Part shown: positions 25,323-33,522 of the stretch, one piece after another
Layout: the number at the start of each line of letters is the position of its first letter
Numbering within the stretch: the stretch's first letter is position 1
Assembly: GCF_005871205.1 (NCBI RefSeq)
Contig: NZ_SWKM01000015.1
Span: 124,001 to 188,000, forward strand
Direction: 5' to 3'
From: Marinobacter alexandrii
GTDB taxonomy: Bacteria; Pseudomonadota; Gammaproteobacteria; Pseudomonadales; Oleiphilaceae
Length of the DNA stretch: 64,000 bases
Program-made: the position numbers and the translations under genes
Notes under the pieces: generated by a model
The model's input: the letters and a program-made list of their open reading frames with translations, nothing else
The model's database searches: none
What the model was told of the DNA's origin: nothing

Positions 25323-26467
25323 GATCTCAGCAATTCCTCAATATCCGCCCGGACCGGCGCCAGGATCTGTTCTCGCCATCCCTGAAAAAACACGTGCCCA
25401 GACAAACTCCGTTGCTGGACAACTTTTTCAAGGCGCTTTCGTGGCGCCAGTAATTCAATTGGAATATCCGCAAGTTCTGCCGCACTTCTAAACAGACGTT
25501 TCAACAGCTTGAAGAACGCCTGCTGGTCTCTCGTTAGTGGCGGTGCAATGCGCTCAAGGTTGGAATTATCGGCGCTACGACCTGCTTCAACAAGTTGCAA
25601 CAAAACCTCGCCATAGCGACGAACTGCGCCGGATGGCACACCCTGAATGTTCGACAACGCTGCGCGAGATTCCGGCATCTGTTCTGCCACTGCAATCAAC
25701 AGGGCATCGGCAAAGACCCGATTCCGGGGCCGGTCCTGGCGCTGGCATTCCTGTTCGCGCCATTGAGCCAATTCGCGCAGAACGCCTTGCTGCTGGGGAG
25801 TTAAAGTCCAACCGCCTCGCAACTTGAGATAATGATTCTCGGGATCGTCCTGAGTGGCCAGCTCATCGGCGAACCGGGTAGACTCTTCGCTCAGGGCGTA
25901 CACTAGGCCCCTTTCCTCCAGCCCCGCGAGCAGCCACTGATACATGGGCTCGAGGAACCGGATGTCGTCAACGGCGTAGCGCTGCTGGGCTTCGCTGAGG
26001 GGCCGGGCCAGCCAGTCGGAGCGAGTCACGGACTTGTCGAGCGTTTCGCCAAACAGGCTTTCCACCAGCCGCGCGTAGCCCAGGGAAAAGCCGACGCCAG
26101 CCAGAGCTGCACCAATCTGCAGATCAATCACACCCTTGGGCAGGATTCCCAGCCAGTGCCGGAAAAGCTCGAGATCTTCACTCATGGCGTACAGCAGCTT
26201 GGGTGTCTGTGGATCCGCCAGCAGCTCCTTGAACCTTACTGACGCTTCGGCTACATCAGGATCGACCAGGCAGAAATCACCGTTGTAACCGAGCTGTACC
26301 AGACCAGGGATCGGGTAGAAGGTGTTAACTCGCTCGAACTCGGTATCCAGGGCCAGCAGGCCATCCCCGAGACCACCCAGCCATTGGTCCAGTGCCGACG
26401 GTTCGGTAATCCAGTTAATCCTGTCTGGGGCTGGCGGGACTTCAACAGCCGGGCTTGGAGGTGTCAT
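25319..26467 (-). CDS. rnd: Ribonuclease D
   Basis: A 382-residue 3'-5' exoribonuclease that trims tRNA and small RNA 3' ends. DEDD motifs are visible: LLALDTEFERVNTFYP (Exo I, near residue 37), LLYAMSEDLELFRHW (Exo II, near 96) and QRYAVDDIRFLEPMY (Exo III, near 165). An HRDC-type helical domain follows (LRELAQWREQECQRQDRPRN, from about 232). Size matches E. coli RNase D (375). It is the first gene of the rnd-ycgL-ycgN unit, 19 bases downstream of recR, so it may also be read from the recR promoter. Confidence 0.94.
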   Translation of the reverse strand: MTPPSPAVEVPPAPDRINWITEPSALDQWLGGLGDGLLALDTEFERVNTFYPIPGLVQLGYNGDFCLVDPDVAEASVRFKELLADPQTPKLLYAMSEDLELFRHWLGILPKGVIDLQIGAALAGVGFSLGYARLVESLFGETLDKSVTRSDWLARPLSEAQQRYAVDDIRFLEPMYQWLLAGLEERGLVYALSEESTRFADELATQDDPENHYLKLRGGWTLTPQQQGVLRELAQWREQECQRQDRPRNRVFADALLIAVAEQMPESRAALSNIQGVPSGAVRRYGEVLLQLVEAGRSADNSNLERIAPPLTRDQQAFFKLLKRLFRSAAELADIPIELLAPRKRLEKVVQQRSLSGHVFFQGWREQILAPVRADIEELLRS

Positions 26468-26486
26468 AAGGTAACCTGGTGATGGT

Positions 26487-27089
26487 TTATTCAGAGAGCG
26501 GCTTGCGACCGCGGAAGGCGTGAGTCAGCGTGAAACCGTCGACGTAACCCAGTTCGCCACCCACCGGTATACCGTGGGCCAAACGGGTGATCAGGATGTC
26601 GCGGCCATCCAGGCGATCGGCAATATAATGGGCTGTTGCCTCACCTTCCACCGTTGGATTGGTGGCAAGGATGAGTTCGGTGACCCCTTCCTGGTTTACA
26701 CGTTCCAGCAGACGCTCAATACCGATCTCTTCAGGGCCAACGCCGTCGATGGGCGACAGGTGCCCCATGAGCACAAAATAGCCGCCGCGATAATCACCAG
26801 CCTGTTCGATGGCCAGCAGATCCGAGGGACTTTCAACGACACACAGAGTACCGGTGCGGCGAGCGCCGTTGTCACAGATTCCGCAGACTTCAGTGTCTGC
26901 AAAGTTCTGGCAGCTGTTGCACCGTCGGACGCCGGTCATGGCGTTGCTTAGGGCGTCAGAGAGCCGGGTGCCTCCGGAGCGCCCGCGCTCCAACAGGTGG
27001 AATGCCATACGCTGGGCGGTTTTCTGGCCTACGCCGGGCAAGCACCGGAGCGATTCGACTAACTCGTCAACCAGTGGGCTGAATGCCAT
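26487..27089 (-). CDS. recR: Recombination protein RecR
   Basis: A 200-residue DNA repair protein that acts with RecO and RecF to load RecA at gaps. The helix-hairpin-helix [20 protein letters not shown] is at residues 14-33. The C4 zinc finger [16 protein letters not shown] is near 57-72, and the Toprim domain starting at [16 protein letters not shown] is near 79. Length is exact for RecR. It stands in the conserved order dnaX-ybaB-recR, 38 bases after ybaB. Confidence 0.97.
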   Translation of the reverse strand: MAFSPLVDELVESLRCLPGVGQKTAQRMAFHLLERGRSGGTRLSDALSNAMTGVRRCNSCQNFADTEVCGICDNGARRTGTLCVVESPSDLLAIEQAGDYRGGYFVLMGHLSPIDGVGPEEIGIERLLERVNQEGVTELILATNPTVEGEATAHYIADRLDGRDILITRLAHGIPVGGELGYVDGFTLTHAFRGRKPLSE

Positions 27090-27127
27090 GAAACGTCCTC
27101 AAATTCAGTTCAGGGGGGCGATCGGTA

Positions 27128-27451
27128 TCAGAACGGCATCTTAAAGCCCGGAGGCATGCCCATACCTGACATCATCCCGGACATCTTCTCCTTTTGATTC
27201 GCTTCAACCCGACGCACCGCATCGTTAACGGCCGCTGCCAACAGGTCTTCCAGAATTTCTTTTTCTTCTGACATCAGCGAAGGGTCAATCTGCACCTGAC
27301 GAACGTCGTGACGGCCATTCATGGTGACTTTAACCAGGCCGGCACCAGACTCGCCGGTTACTTCCGCCTTGGCGATTTCTTCCTGGGCCTTCTGCATTTC
27401 TTCCTGCATCTTCTGGGCTTTTTTCATCATGTCGCCCATATTGTTCATCAT
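27128..27451 (-). CDS. ybaB: YbaB/EbfC nucleoid-associated protein
   Basis: A 107-residue DNA-binding protein. Its helical N-terminus is [20 protein letters not shown], and the family signatures [16 protein letters not shown] and MPPGFKMPF (C-terminal end) are present. It binds DNA as a dimer and influences nucleoid structure and transcription. A TTG eight codons upstream could extend the frame, but AGGAG lies eight bases before the ATG at 27,451, and that start gives the usual length. It follows dnaX by four bases. Confidence 0.95.
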   Translation of the reverse strand: MMNNMGDMMKKAQKMQEEMQKAQEEIAKAEVTGESGAGLVKVTMNGRHDVRQVQIDPSLMSEEKEILEDLLAAAVNDAVRRVEANQKEKMSGMMSGMGMPPGFKMPF

Positions 27452-27455
27452 GTCG

Positions 27456-29516
27456 CTATCTCCTGCTTGACTCAATTGGCCGGATACTGTCTTCGACTAC
27501 CCGCGCCTCAAATCGTTCAACGATGGACTTTACCGCCGGATCCTTACGGATTGCCTCTTCAGCCGCTTGCTGACGTGCCTTACGCTGGCGCTCTTCGTAG
27601 GCCGCCGGCGTATGTGGCCCGGGATTGCCCGGCTCCACTTTTAATTCAGTGGCATTGCCAAACCGACTTCTCAACCCGGCCAGGATTTTTTCTTCATGCC
27701 GGGCGTTCAGCAGACGCGCGTGGCCATCGTCGATGGTCAGTACCACGGTGTTACCGTCCCAGGCCAAAGCCCCGTGACTGGCAAGGTTCCCAGGCATACC
27801 GACTATTTCCAGCGAGCGAAAATCCCGTTCCCAGACGAACTCACCATCAGTGCCCGCTTCCGGAACCTGAACCGGCTCCGAGGCAACAGGCTCTGCCACG
27901 GGCACCTCAAGCGGTTCTGACCGCTGCTCGGGCTCTGACTGTAGCTCTGGTTCCGATACCGTCTCTGGGCCTGAGGCCGGCGGTTGCTCATACCGTGGTA
28001 CCTGATCCACAGAGTCCATATCTGATGCTTGAGCGTCAAGGCTGGCCAACCAGGCATCATCGGCCGATTCAGGCTCAGGCGCTGGCCCTGCAAGCTGCTC
28101 CGAGCCAACCTCTGGGCGCGGCTCAGGCTCGGTTTCCTGATGGGTTTCTGGCTGCGGACGCTCAGGCTGGGATGGCTCGGGCTGAGGCGATGCCTCAGGT
28201 GCAGCCACCTGCTCTGCCGTCTGCTCTACCGAATCCGGCTGGGCAGCGGTCGGCTCGGGCGCGGACTCATTCGTGGCGTGACCAGCGGCACTGGTGTCTG
28301 GCACTGACTTTTGAGCAGCGTTCTCCTGCCCGGGACCAGCACCGGATGGTCGTGCGGGGTCAGGTTCGTCGTGGGATTCCGGAGAACCGGTCGGGGTAGA
28401 AGAGCTGACCGCTGGTGGCTCCCGGCGATCAGCGCCGGGACGAAATGCCAGCATTCTGAGCAGGGTCATTTCAAAGCCCATTCGGGCATCCGGAGTAATA
28501 GTCAGGTCCTTTCGACCTATCAGCGCAGCCTGGTAGAAAAGCTGAGCATCTTCCGCGCTTAACTGACGGGCAAGAGCCTGAACCTCGGCCGCGTCTCCCA
28601 GTGCGTTGTCAGCACTACCAGGAACCACCTGCTCCATGGTCACGCGGTGGAACAGCGACAGGAGGTCGGCGAGGATATTGCCGTAGTCCGGCGCAAAGTC
28701 CGAAATACGGCTTATTTCAGAAAGCAGACCCGGGCCATCGCTCTCAACCAGAGCGCGGACCAGTCGCTCTATATCACGCTGATCGATGGTCCCCAGCATG
28801 TTACTGACATCACTGGCGGCAAGCTTCTGGTTGCCAAAGGCAATCGCCTGATCGGTGAGACTCAGGGCGTCGCGCATACTGCCATCCGCTGCACGCGCAA
28901 GCAGCCACAGCGCTGGGTCTTCAAACGGAATCTGTTCCTGGCCCAGTACGTGTTTCAGATGACCGGCAATGTGCTCGGGTGTCATTCGCTTAAGATTGAA
29001 CTGCAAGCAGCGCGACAGCACCGTCACCGGCAGCTTTTGCGGATCGGTGGTGGCCAGCAGGAACTTGACGTGTTCGGGGGGCTCTTCCAGCGTTTTCAGG
29101 AACGCGTTGAACGACTGGTTGGTGAGCATGTGGACCTCGTCAATGAGGTACACCTTGTAGCGGCCGCGAGTAGGCGCGTACTGAACGTTGTCGGTCAGTT
29201 CACGCATGTCATCGACACCGGTCCGGGAGGCGGCGTCGATTTCGATCAGGTCGACAAATCGACCCTCCTGAATCTCGGTGCAGCTCGAACACTCACCACA
29301 GGGTCGGGGTGTGATTCCGGTTTCACAATTCAGGCACCGGGCCAGCAACCGGCCGATGGTGGTTTTACCGACACCACGGGTTCCGGTAAACAGATAGGCG
29401 TGGTGCAGGCGCTGGCTCTCCAGCGCGTGGATTAACGCCTGCAGCACGTGTTCCTGGCCCACCATGTCTTCGAAGGTGCGTGGGCGCCATTTTCGGGCAA
29501 GTACCTGGTAGCTCAT
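27456..29516 (-). CDS. dnaX: DNA polymerase III subunits gamma/tau
   Basis: A 686-residue clamp-loader ATPase. It starts [20 protein letters not shown], with Walker [10 protein letters not shown] near 45-53, a zinc-binding Cys set ([19 protein letters not shown]) and DEVHMLT Walker B near 126. The sensor segment [18 protein letters not shown] is near 153. After the clamp-loader core (about residue 370) comes a long Pro/Glu/Gln/Ser-rich linker (about 375-565) and a folded C-terminal tau domain. The frame is open 63 codons further upstream, but that extension overlaps the 4.5S RNA and lacks family similarity, so the ATG at 29,516 was used. No A-rich slippery site for making gamma was spotted by eye. 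Confidence 0.96.
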   Translation of the reverse strand: MSYQVLARKWRPRTFEDMVGQEHVLQALIHALESQRLHHAYLFTGTRGVGKTTIGRLLARCLNCETGITPRPCGECSSCTEIQEGRFVDLIEIDAASRTGVDDMRELTDNVQYAPTRGRYKVYLIDEVHMLTNQSFNAFLKTLEEPPEHVKFLLATTDPQKLPVTVLSRCLQFNLKRMTPEHIAGHLKHVLGQEQIPFEDPALWLLARAADGSMRDALSLTDQAIAFGNQKLAASDVSNMLGTIDQRDIERLVRALVESDGPGLLSEISRISDFAPDYGNILADLLSLFHRVTMEQVVPGSADNALGDAAEVQALARQLSAEDAQLFYQAALIGRKDLTITPDARMGFEMTLLRMLAFRPGADRREPPAVSSSTPTGSPESHDEPDPARPSGAGPGQENAAQKSVPDTSAAGHATNESAPEPTAAQPDSVEQTAEQVAAPEASPQPEPSQPERPQPETHQETEPEPRPEVGSEQLAGPAPEPESADDAWLASLDAQASDMDSVDQVPRYEQPPASGPETVSEPELQSEPEQRSEPLEVPVAEPVASEPVQVPEAGTDGEFVWERDFRSLEIVGMPGNLASHGALAWDGNTVVLTIDDGHARLLNARHEEKILAGLRSRFGNATELKVEPGNPGPHTPAAYEERQRKARQQAAEEAIRKDPAVKSIVERFEARVVEDSIRPIESSRR

Positions 29517-29672
29517 GTTCCGCCAACTGCTGTTAAAAACGGGCTTAACCTTAGCATGGACCCCACTTGAGAAGAAGCACAGATCAACCACAGAAAACGC
29601 CGCAACAACGCGTTTCAGCGTGCGGAGAGCGAGACTAATCTGGGGTGTAGATAAAACGGGAGGGAGAAATCT

Positions 29673-29787
29673 GGGGGTGACCCCACCAGCGACACTCCGG
29701 CACACAATTCCACCGCTGCGGCTGCTCCCTTCCGGGCCTGACCGGGTTCACGGTTTCATGTTGCGAAGGCACCAATGGGGCCACCAT
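29673..29787 (-). ncRNA. ffs: 4.5S RNA (signal recognition particle RNA, small bacterial type)
   Basis: The minus strand contains the highly conserved SRP domain IV hairpin, with GGTCAGGCCCGGAAGGGAGC within 29,720-29,743. This is the Ffh-binding site with its GGAA tetraloop. The ends pair: GGTGGCCCC near 29,787 with GGGGTCACC near 29,680, giving one long rod-like stem of about 110 bases as in E. coli 4.5S RNA. It directs co-translational targeting of membrane proteins with Ffh. Position upstream of dnaX on the same strand is common in gammaproteobacteria. Exact ends are estimated to within a few bases. Confidence 0.93.
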
Positions 29788-29824
29788 AACGTCGCTTTGG
29801 GTTATTTCCCTGAAAGCGGCGCGC

Positions 29825-29853
29825 ATAGTAGCAAATGGGTTTGCCGACTACAA
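29825..29853 (-). promoter_or_regulatory. Candidate sigma-70 promoter of the 4.5S RNA gene
   Basis: On the minus strand TTGTAG (29,848-29,853) and TACTAT (29,825-29,830) are spaced 17 bases and followed by a GC-rich discriminator, as at stable RNA promoters. The predicted start near 29,818 leaves a 5' leader of about 30 bases before the mature RNA, consistent with the RNase P-processed leader known for E. coli 4.5S RNA. Confidence 0.5.
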
Positions 29854-29888
29854 CGCCAATTCGACCCGTCTGGGACGAAACCTGTTTC

Positions 29889-30635
29889 TTACAGCGGCAG
29901 CGGGACTTCATCCTGCCGGAACCAGCAGGCAACACTGTGCCGGGTGCGATGGGCGGGCAACACCTCGTGGGGGATTTCTTCGCTCAGGAATACCACTATC
30001 CGACCCGCCTCGGGTACAACCTGGGCACAGACTTCGTTATCGTTTTCCCGATTGAACACCTGCAACTCACCGCCCTCCCCTGGCTGCCAGCTTTCATTCA
30101 GGTACAGCACCAGACTGATAACCCTGGATGCCCGCCCCTGAAAGCTGTCCAGGTGTTTTTTATAGAAGTCACCCGCCTGATAGGTAGCGTAGTGTGCTTC
30201 AAAGCGCTTCAGCCCAAGGAACAGACGCTGATTGAGTCCGGCCTGAATCGCTCCAAAGAAATCGAACAAAGCAGCTTGAGGTGCGGTAATGCCCTGCAAC
30301 CACGCGATCCGGTCCCGGCGAACGGAGCGATCCCGGGTCAGATCCGTGCCGCGGCCAATGCCTGCCCTCTTCATCGCGTCGGTTCTGTCCAGCAATCCAA
30401 CCTCCGATGCCAGGCTGGCCAACAGTGGCCGACCAAGCACACCGGCAACATCAAGGGTCATCCAGCCGTGCTCACTTAAACCGTCGGCCAACTCGTCAAG
30501 CCAAGCACTGGATACCGGTTCGGCATTGCCAGCAGGCAACCCGACAAGATCATGGCTACTGGCAGTCACCTCTACAACGGAACCGACGGGTTCGAAGTGT
30601 TGGTCTTTAAGGGCAATAACAACCGAGTCTTCCAT
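29889..30635 (-). CDS. 2-oxoglutarate/Fe(II)-dependent prolyl 4-hydroxylase-like oxygenase
   Basis: A 248-residue dioxygenase of the SM-20/PHD type. The iron site HxD lies in FYKKHLDSF (about residue 144). The distal His and the 2-oxoglutarate-binding Arg lie in PHEVLPAHRTRHSVACWF (about 218-235), so the HxD...H facial triad is complete. Bacterial members hydroxylate proteins such as EF-Tu; the target here is unknown. The ATG at 30,635 is preferred over longer starts because AGGGA sits a few bases upstream. It is divergent from the mutarotase gene with a 116-base promoter region between them. Confidence 0.85.
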   Translation of the reverse strand: MEDSVVIALKDQHFEPVGSVVEVTASSHDLVGLPAGNAEPVSSAWLDELADGLSEHGWMTLDVAGVLGRPLLASLASEVGLLDRTDAMKRAGIGRGTDLTRDRSVRRDRIAWLQGITAPQAALFDFFGAIQAGLNQRLFLGLKRFEAHYATYQAGDFYKKHLDSFQGRASRVISLVLYLNESWQPGEGGELQVFNRENDNEVCAQVVPEAGRIVVFLSEEIPHEVLPAHRTRHSVACWFRQDEVPLPL

Positions 30636-30751
30636 TAATGCTTCCCTGAACATTTGGCCATATTTTATGCGTAATTCTCGCCGGGACGGGAGATTTAATT
30701 TACTCTCTGTATAGGCACATACCGTTAACTCAGGAGTCTCTGAAACACGCC

Positions 30752-31672
30752 ATGTCTGAGAGCAGTAACCGACCGCCACTTTCTCTTTCTCCGGGCCAAT
30801 GGTCCTTCACTCGCTGGCGCACCATTGGACAACTGGAGGCGCTGGACGTTAATCACCCGCTATTCAGGGCCACGGTGTTCCTACAAGGCGCCCATCTGAC
30901 CCATTTTGCTCCGAAGGACGAACCTGACTGGCTGTGGTGCAGCGATACCGCCCGCATGGAGCCGGGCCGCGCCATTCGCGGCGGCGTGCCGGTGTGCTGG
31001 CCGTGGTTTGGTGATCCGGCAAAAAATGCCCCCGAAGTTCGGAAGCGCATTCACACCGACAAGGCCCATGGTTTCGCCCGCACATCTATCTGGAAGCTCG
31101 AAGACGTCCGGGAGAACGCTCACGAGGTGGAGATCAGTCTCTCTCTGGACGCCAATGAAGACTTTCATGACATCTGGAGTGGCCACGCCCTCGCCCTCAT
31201 CACCTTCAGCTTTTCCATCCGGGGATGCCAGGTGGCGCTGACCACCACCAACATGAGCAGCCATCCGCTGGCGTTCAGCCAGGCCCTGCACAGTTACTTC
31301 CCAACGCCGGATGTCGGGCGCAGCCGGGTTTTGGGACTCGGCGACAGTCATTACATTGATACGCTTCGCGATTGGGAATACTGCTGGCAGGAAGGCCCCG
31401 TGTATTTCGAGGGCGAAACCGACCGCATCTATGAGAGCGGAGCGCCCATGACCATTGTGACCCCTGCGGGCAAGCGCAAACTCTCGTCCGTGGGCAGCGA
31501 CTCAACAGTGGTCTGGAACCCCGGCCCAGCCAAGGCCGCTACACTCTCCGACTTTCGGGATGAGGCCTGGAAAAACATGCTCTGCGTCGAAACCGCCAAT
31601 GCCAGCGGTGACTACCGCGTGCTTAATGAAGGCCAAAGCCACACGCTGGGTGTTCTGATTGGCCGCGCCTGA
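30752..31672 (+). CDS. D-hexose-6-phosphate mutarotase (YeaD-like aldose 1-epimerase family)
   Basis: A 306-residue protein of the galactose-mutarotase-like fold, YeaD subgroup. It shows the family segments AIRGGVPVCWPWFGDP (about 71-86), KAHGFARTSIWKLE (about 104-117, with the catalytic His), and SQALHSYFPTPDV (about 176-188). These enzymes interconvert alpha and beta anomers of glucose-6-phosphate-type sugars. Catalytic Glu lies in the C-terminal half as usual. The start ATG gives a full-length product. It is the first of a plus-strand run leading into the acyltransferase, epimerase and prs genes, but 37 bases separate it from the next, so co-transcription is only possible. Confidence 0.88.
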   Translation: MSESSNRPPLSLSPGQWSFTRWRTIGQLEALDVNHPLFRATVFLQGAHLTHFAPKDEPDWLWCSDTARMEPGRAIRGGVPVCWPWFGDPAKNAPEVRKRIHTDKAHGFARTSIWKLEDVRENAHEVEISLSLDANEDFHDIWSGHALALITFSFSIRGCQVALTTTNMSSHPLAFSQALHSYFPTPDVGRSRVLGLGDSHYIDTLRDWEYCWQEGPVYFEGETDRIYESGAPMTIVTPAGKRKLSSVGSDSTVVWNPGPAKAATLSDFRDEAWKNMLCVETANASGDYRVLNEGQSHTLGVLIGRA

Positions 31673-31709
31673 TTCCAGTGTTTAAACCGTTACAAAACAG
31701 GGAGTCAGC

Positions 31710-32525
31710 ATGAGTCTGGCGTCGTTTATTAAGTCCAGGCTGGTGCCTGTAGAGCTTGAACAGCAAGTAAACCGTATTCGCAAGCCCCAAGGATCGCTTG
31801 GGTACGACCCCTGGGGCTATAACAACGAGGCCGTCAAATACGGCCTTGCATTGACCAAACAGATTTACGAGAAATACTTTCGGGTTCAGGCCCATGGAGT
31901 TGAGAAAATCCCCTCCAAAGGCCCGGTGCTCATCATCGCGAACCACAGCGGCCAACTCCCCATCGACGGAATACTGATTGGCTATGCGCTGGCGTCCCGG
32001 AAGAAATCGCCGCGCATGCCCCGCGCGATGATTGAACGTTTCTTCCCTACAGTGCCCTGGCTCGGAAACCTGCTTAACGAAGTGGGCGCGGTACTGGGCG
32101 ACCCAGTGAATTGCGCAAAGATGTTGGCCAACGATGAGGCAGTGATCGTTTTCCCCGAAGGTATCCGCGGCTCCGGCAAGCTGTACAGGGATCGGTACGA
32201 ACTCAAACGGTTTGGCAGTGGCTTCATGCACCTGGCCATGAAATACAACGCCCCGATTGTTCCGGTTGGCGTGGTCGGTTGCGAGGAGACCATTCCTGCG
32301 ATTGCGAACATCAAGCCGCTGGCCAAAGCACTAGGCATACCCTATGCACCACTGGCACTGCCAGTGGTGCTGCCGGCCAAGGTTCACCTTAACTTTGGCG
32401 ACCCGATGTACTTCGACGACCTTGAGATCCCGGAAGAACAGGTGACTGAACGCGTTGAAAAGGTAAAGGCGGAGATCAGCCGGCTGATTGACAAAGGCTT
32501 GAGCGAACGGAAAAGGCTTTTCTGA
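31710..32525 (+). CDS. PlsC-like lysophospholipid acyltransferase
   Basis: A 271-residue acyltransferase of the 1-acyl-glycerol-3-phosphate acyltransferase superfamily, probably membrane-associated. The catalytic His motif is NHSGQLPID (about 75-83), in which His and Asp are six residues apart rather than the usual four. The substrate-binding motif FPEGIRGSGKLYRDRYELKR lies near 149. The third block APIVPVGVVGCEE is near 180. Its stop overlaps the next gene's ATG by one base (TGATG), so it is coupled to the SDR epimerase. The acceptor lipid or sugar is not clear. Confidence 0.85.
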   Translation: MSLASFIKSRLVPVELEQQVNRIRKPQGSLGYDPWGYNNEAVKYGLALTKQIYEKYFRVQAHGVEKIPSKGPVLIIANHSGQLPIDGILIGYALASRKKSPRMPRAMIERFFPTVPWLGNLLNEVGAVLGDPVNCAKMLANDEAVIVFPEGIRGSGKLYRDRYELKRFGSGFMHLAMKYNAPIVPVGVVGCEETIPAIANIKPLAKALGIPYAPLALPVVLPAKVHLNFGDPMYFDDLEIPEEQVTERVEKVKAEISRLIDKGLSERKRLF

Positions 32526-33472
32526 TGACCCAACATCGCAGACCTCACATTCTTGTCACGGGTGCCGCCGGTGCTTTGGCACAACAGGTCATCAATCAGC
32601 TTCGGGATCATTGTGATCTGGTGGCGGTCGATTTCCGAGAGCAGGTTTACCTGGGCGACGATATTCCCAGCTACTGCATCGATTTCAACAAGCGGGTCTT
32701 CGAGGACCTGTTCCGCCGCTACGAGTTCGACGGGGTCATCCACCTTGGACGTATCATGTCGAGCCAGCTCACCCGGATGCGCCGCTATAACGCCAACGTA
32801 CTGGGAACCCAAAAGCTTCTCGATCTCAGCCTGAAATACGGCATCAAACGGGTTGTAGTGTTGTCGACTTACCACGTCTACGGCGCCGTAGCGTACAACC
32901 CTGCCCTGATCGACGAGGCGGCCCCACTCAAGAGCGCCGGCCTCAGTTCAGACCTGATCGACTCTGTTGAACTGGAAAACCTGGCCAACATCTACCTCTG
33001 GCGCTACCCGGAACTGAATATCTCCATTCTCAGGCCCTGCAACATTGTTGGTCCCGGCGTCAGGAATGCCATGAGCACGCTACTCGCGAGCGAACGGGCA
33101 CCAGTGCTGGCCGGCTTTTCGCCGATGATGCAGTTCATCCACATCGACGATATGGCGGACGCCATCGTGCTCGCCTATAAAAAACCGGTTCGCGGTGTTT
33201 TCAATGTCGCTCCTCAAGACTGGGTTGCCTACCAGCACGCGCTGAAACTCTGTCACTGTAAAAGCTTGCCGATACCTTCGGTTCCACCAATTCTTCCTTC
33301 CATGATTCTTCGGACATTGAAGCTAAGAAGTTTTCCGTCGTACCTAATGGCATTTTTCAAGTATCCTGTTGTTATAGACGGCAGAGCATTCGCAAATGAG
33401 TTTGGATTTAAACCCAAGCGAGAGCTCAAGGACATCTTCCGGTTTTACATGGATAACAAAAAACCGGTGTAG
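32525..33472 (+). CDS. NAD-dependent epimerase/dehydratase (extended SDR)
   Basis: A 315-residue Rossmann-fold enzyme. The nucleotide-binding loop VTGAAGALAQQ lies at residues 10-20. Active-site elements are VVVLSTYHVYGAVAYNP (about 117-133), with Tyr in STYHVYG but no canonical YxxxK visible there. The PCNIVGPG segment near 175 fits substrate-domain epimerases. It is probably active on a nucleotide sugar or a lipid-linked substrate. It is translationally coupled to the acyltransferase gene just upstream. The prsK gene follows after about 50 bases, so the pair may be part of, or only adjacent to, the exopolysaccharide locus. Confidence 0.85.
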   Translation: MTQHRRPHILVTGAAGALAQQVINQLRDHCDLVAVDFREQVYLGDDIPSYCIDFNKRVFEDLFRRYEFDGVIHLGRIMSSQLTRMRRYNANVLGTQKLLDLSLKYGIKRVVVLSTYHVYGAVAYNPALIDEAAPLKSAGLSSDLIDSVELENLANIYLWRYPELNISILRPCNIVGPGVRNAMSTLLASERAPVLAGFSPMMQFIHIDDMADAIVLAYKKPVRGVFNVAPQDWVAYQHALKLCHCKSLPIPSVPPILPSMILRTLKLRSFPSYLMAFFKYPVVIDGRAFANEFGFKPKRELKDIFRFYMDNKKPV

Positions 33473-33522
33473 CGCAGGTTCAACCGTCAGGGATCAGCGG
33501 ACACTCACGCAGGATGCGAGGG

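Noticed and set aside
27456..29516. Programmed frameshift in dnaX to make gamma
   Set aside because: No A-run slippery site of the AAAAAAG kind was seen by eye in the region after the clamp-loader core.
29517..29705. Upstream extension of dnaX by 63 codons
   Set aside because: It overlaps the 4.5S RNA region and lacks similarity to DnaX; the conserved [12 protein letters not shown] start is at 29,516.
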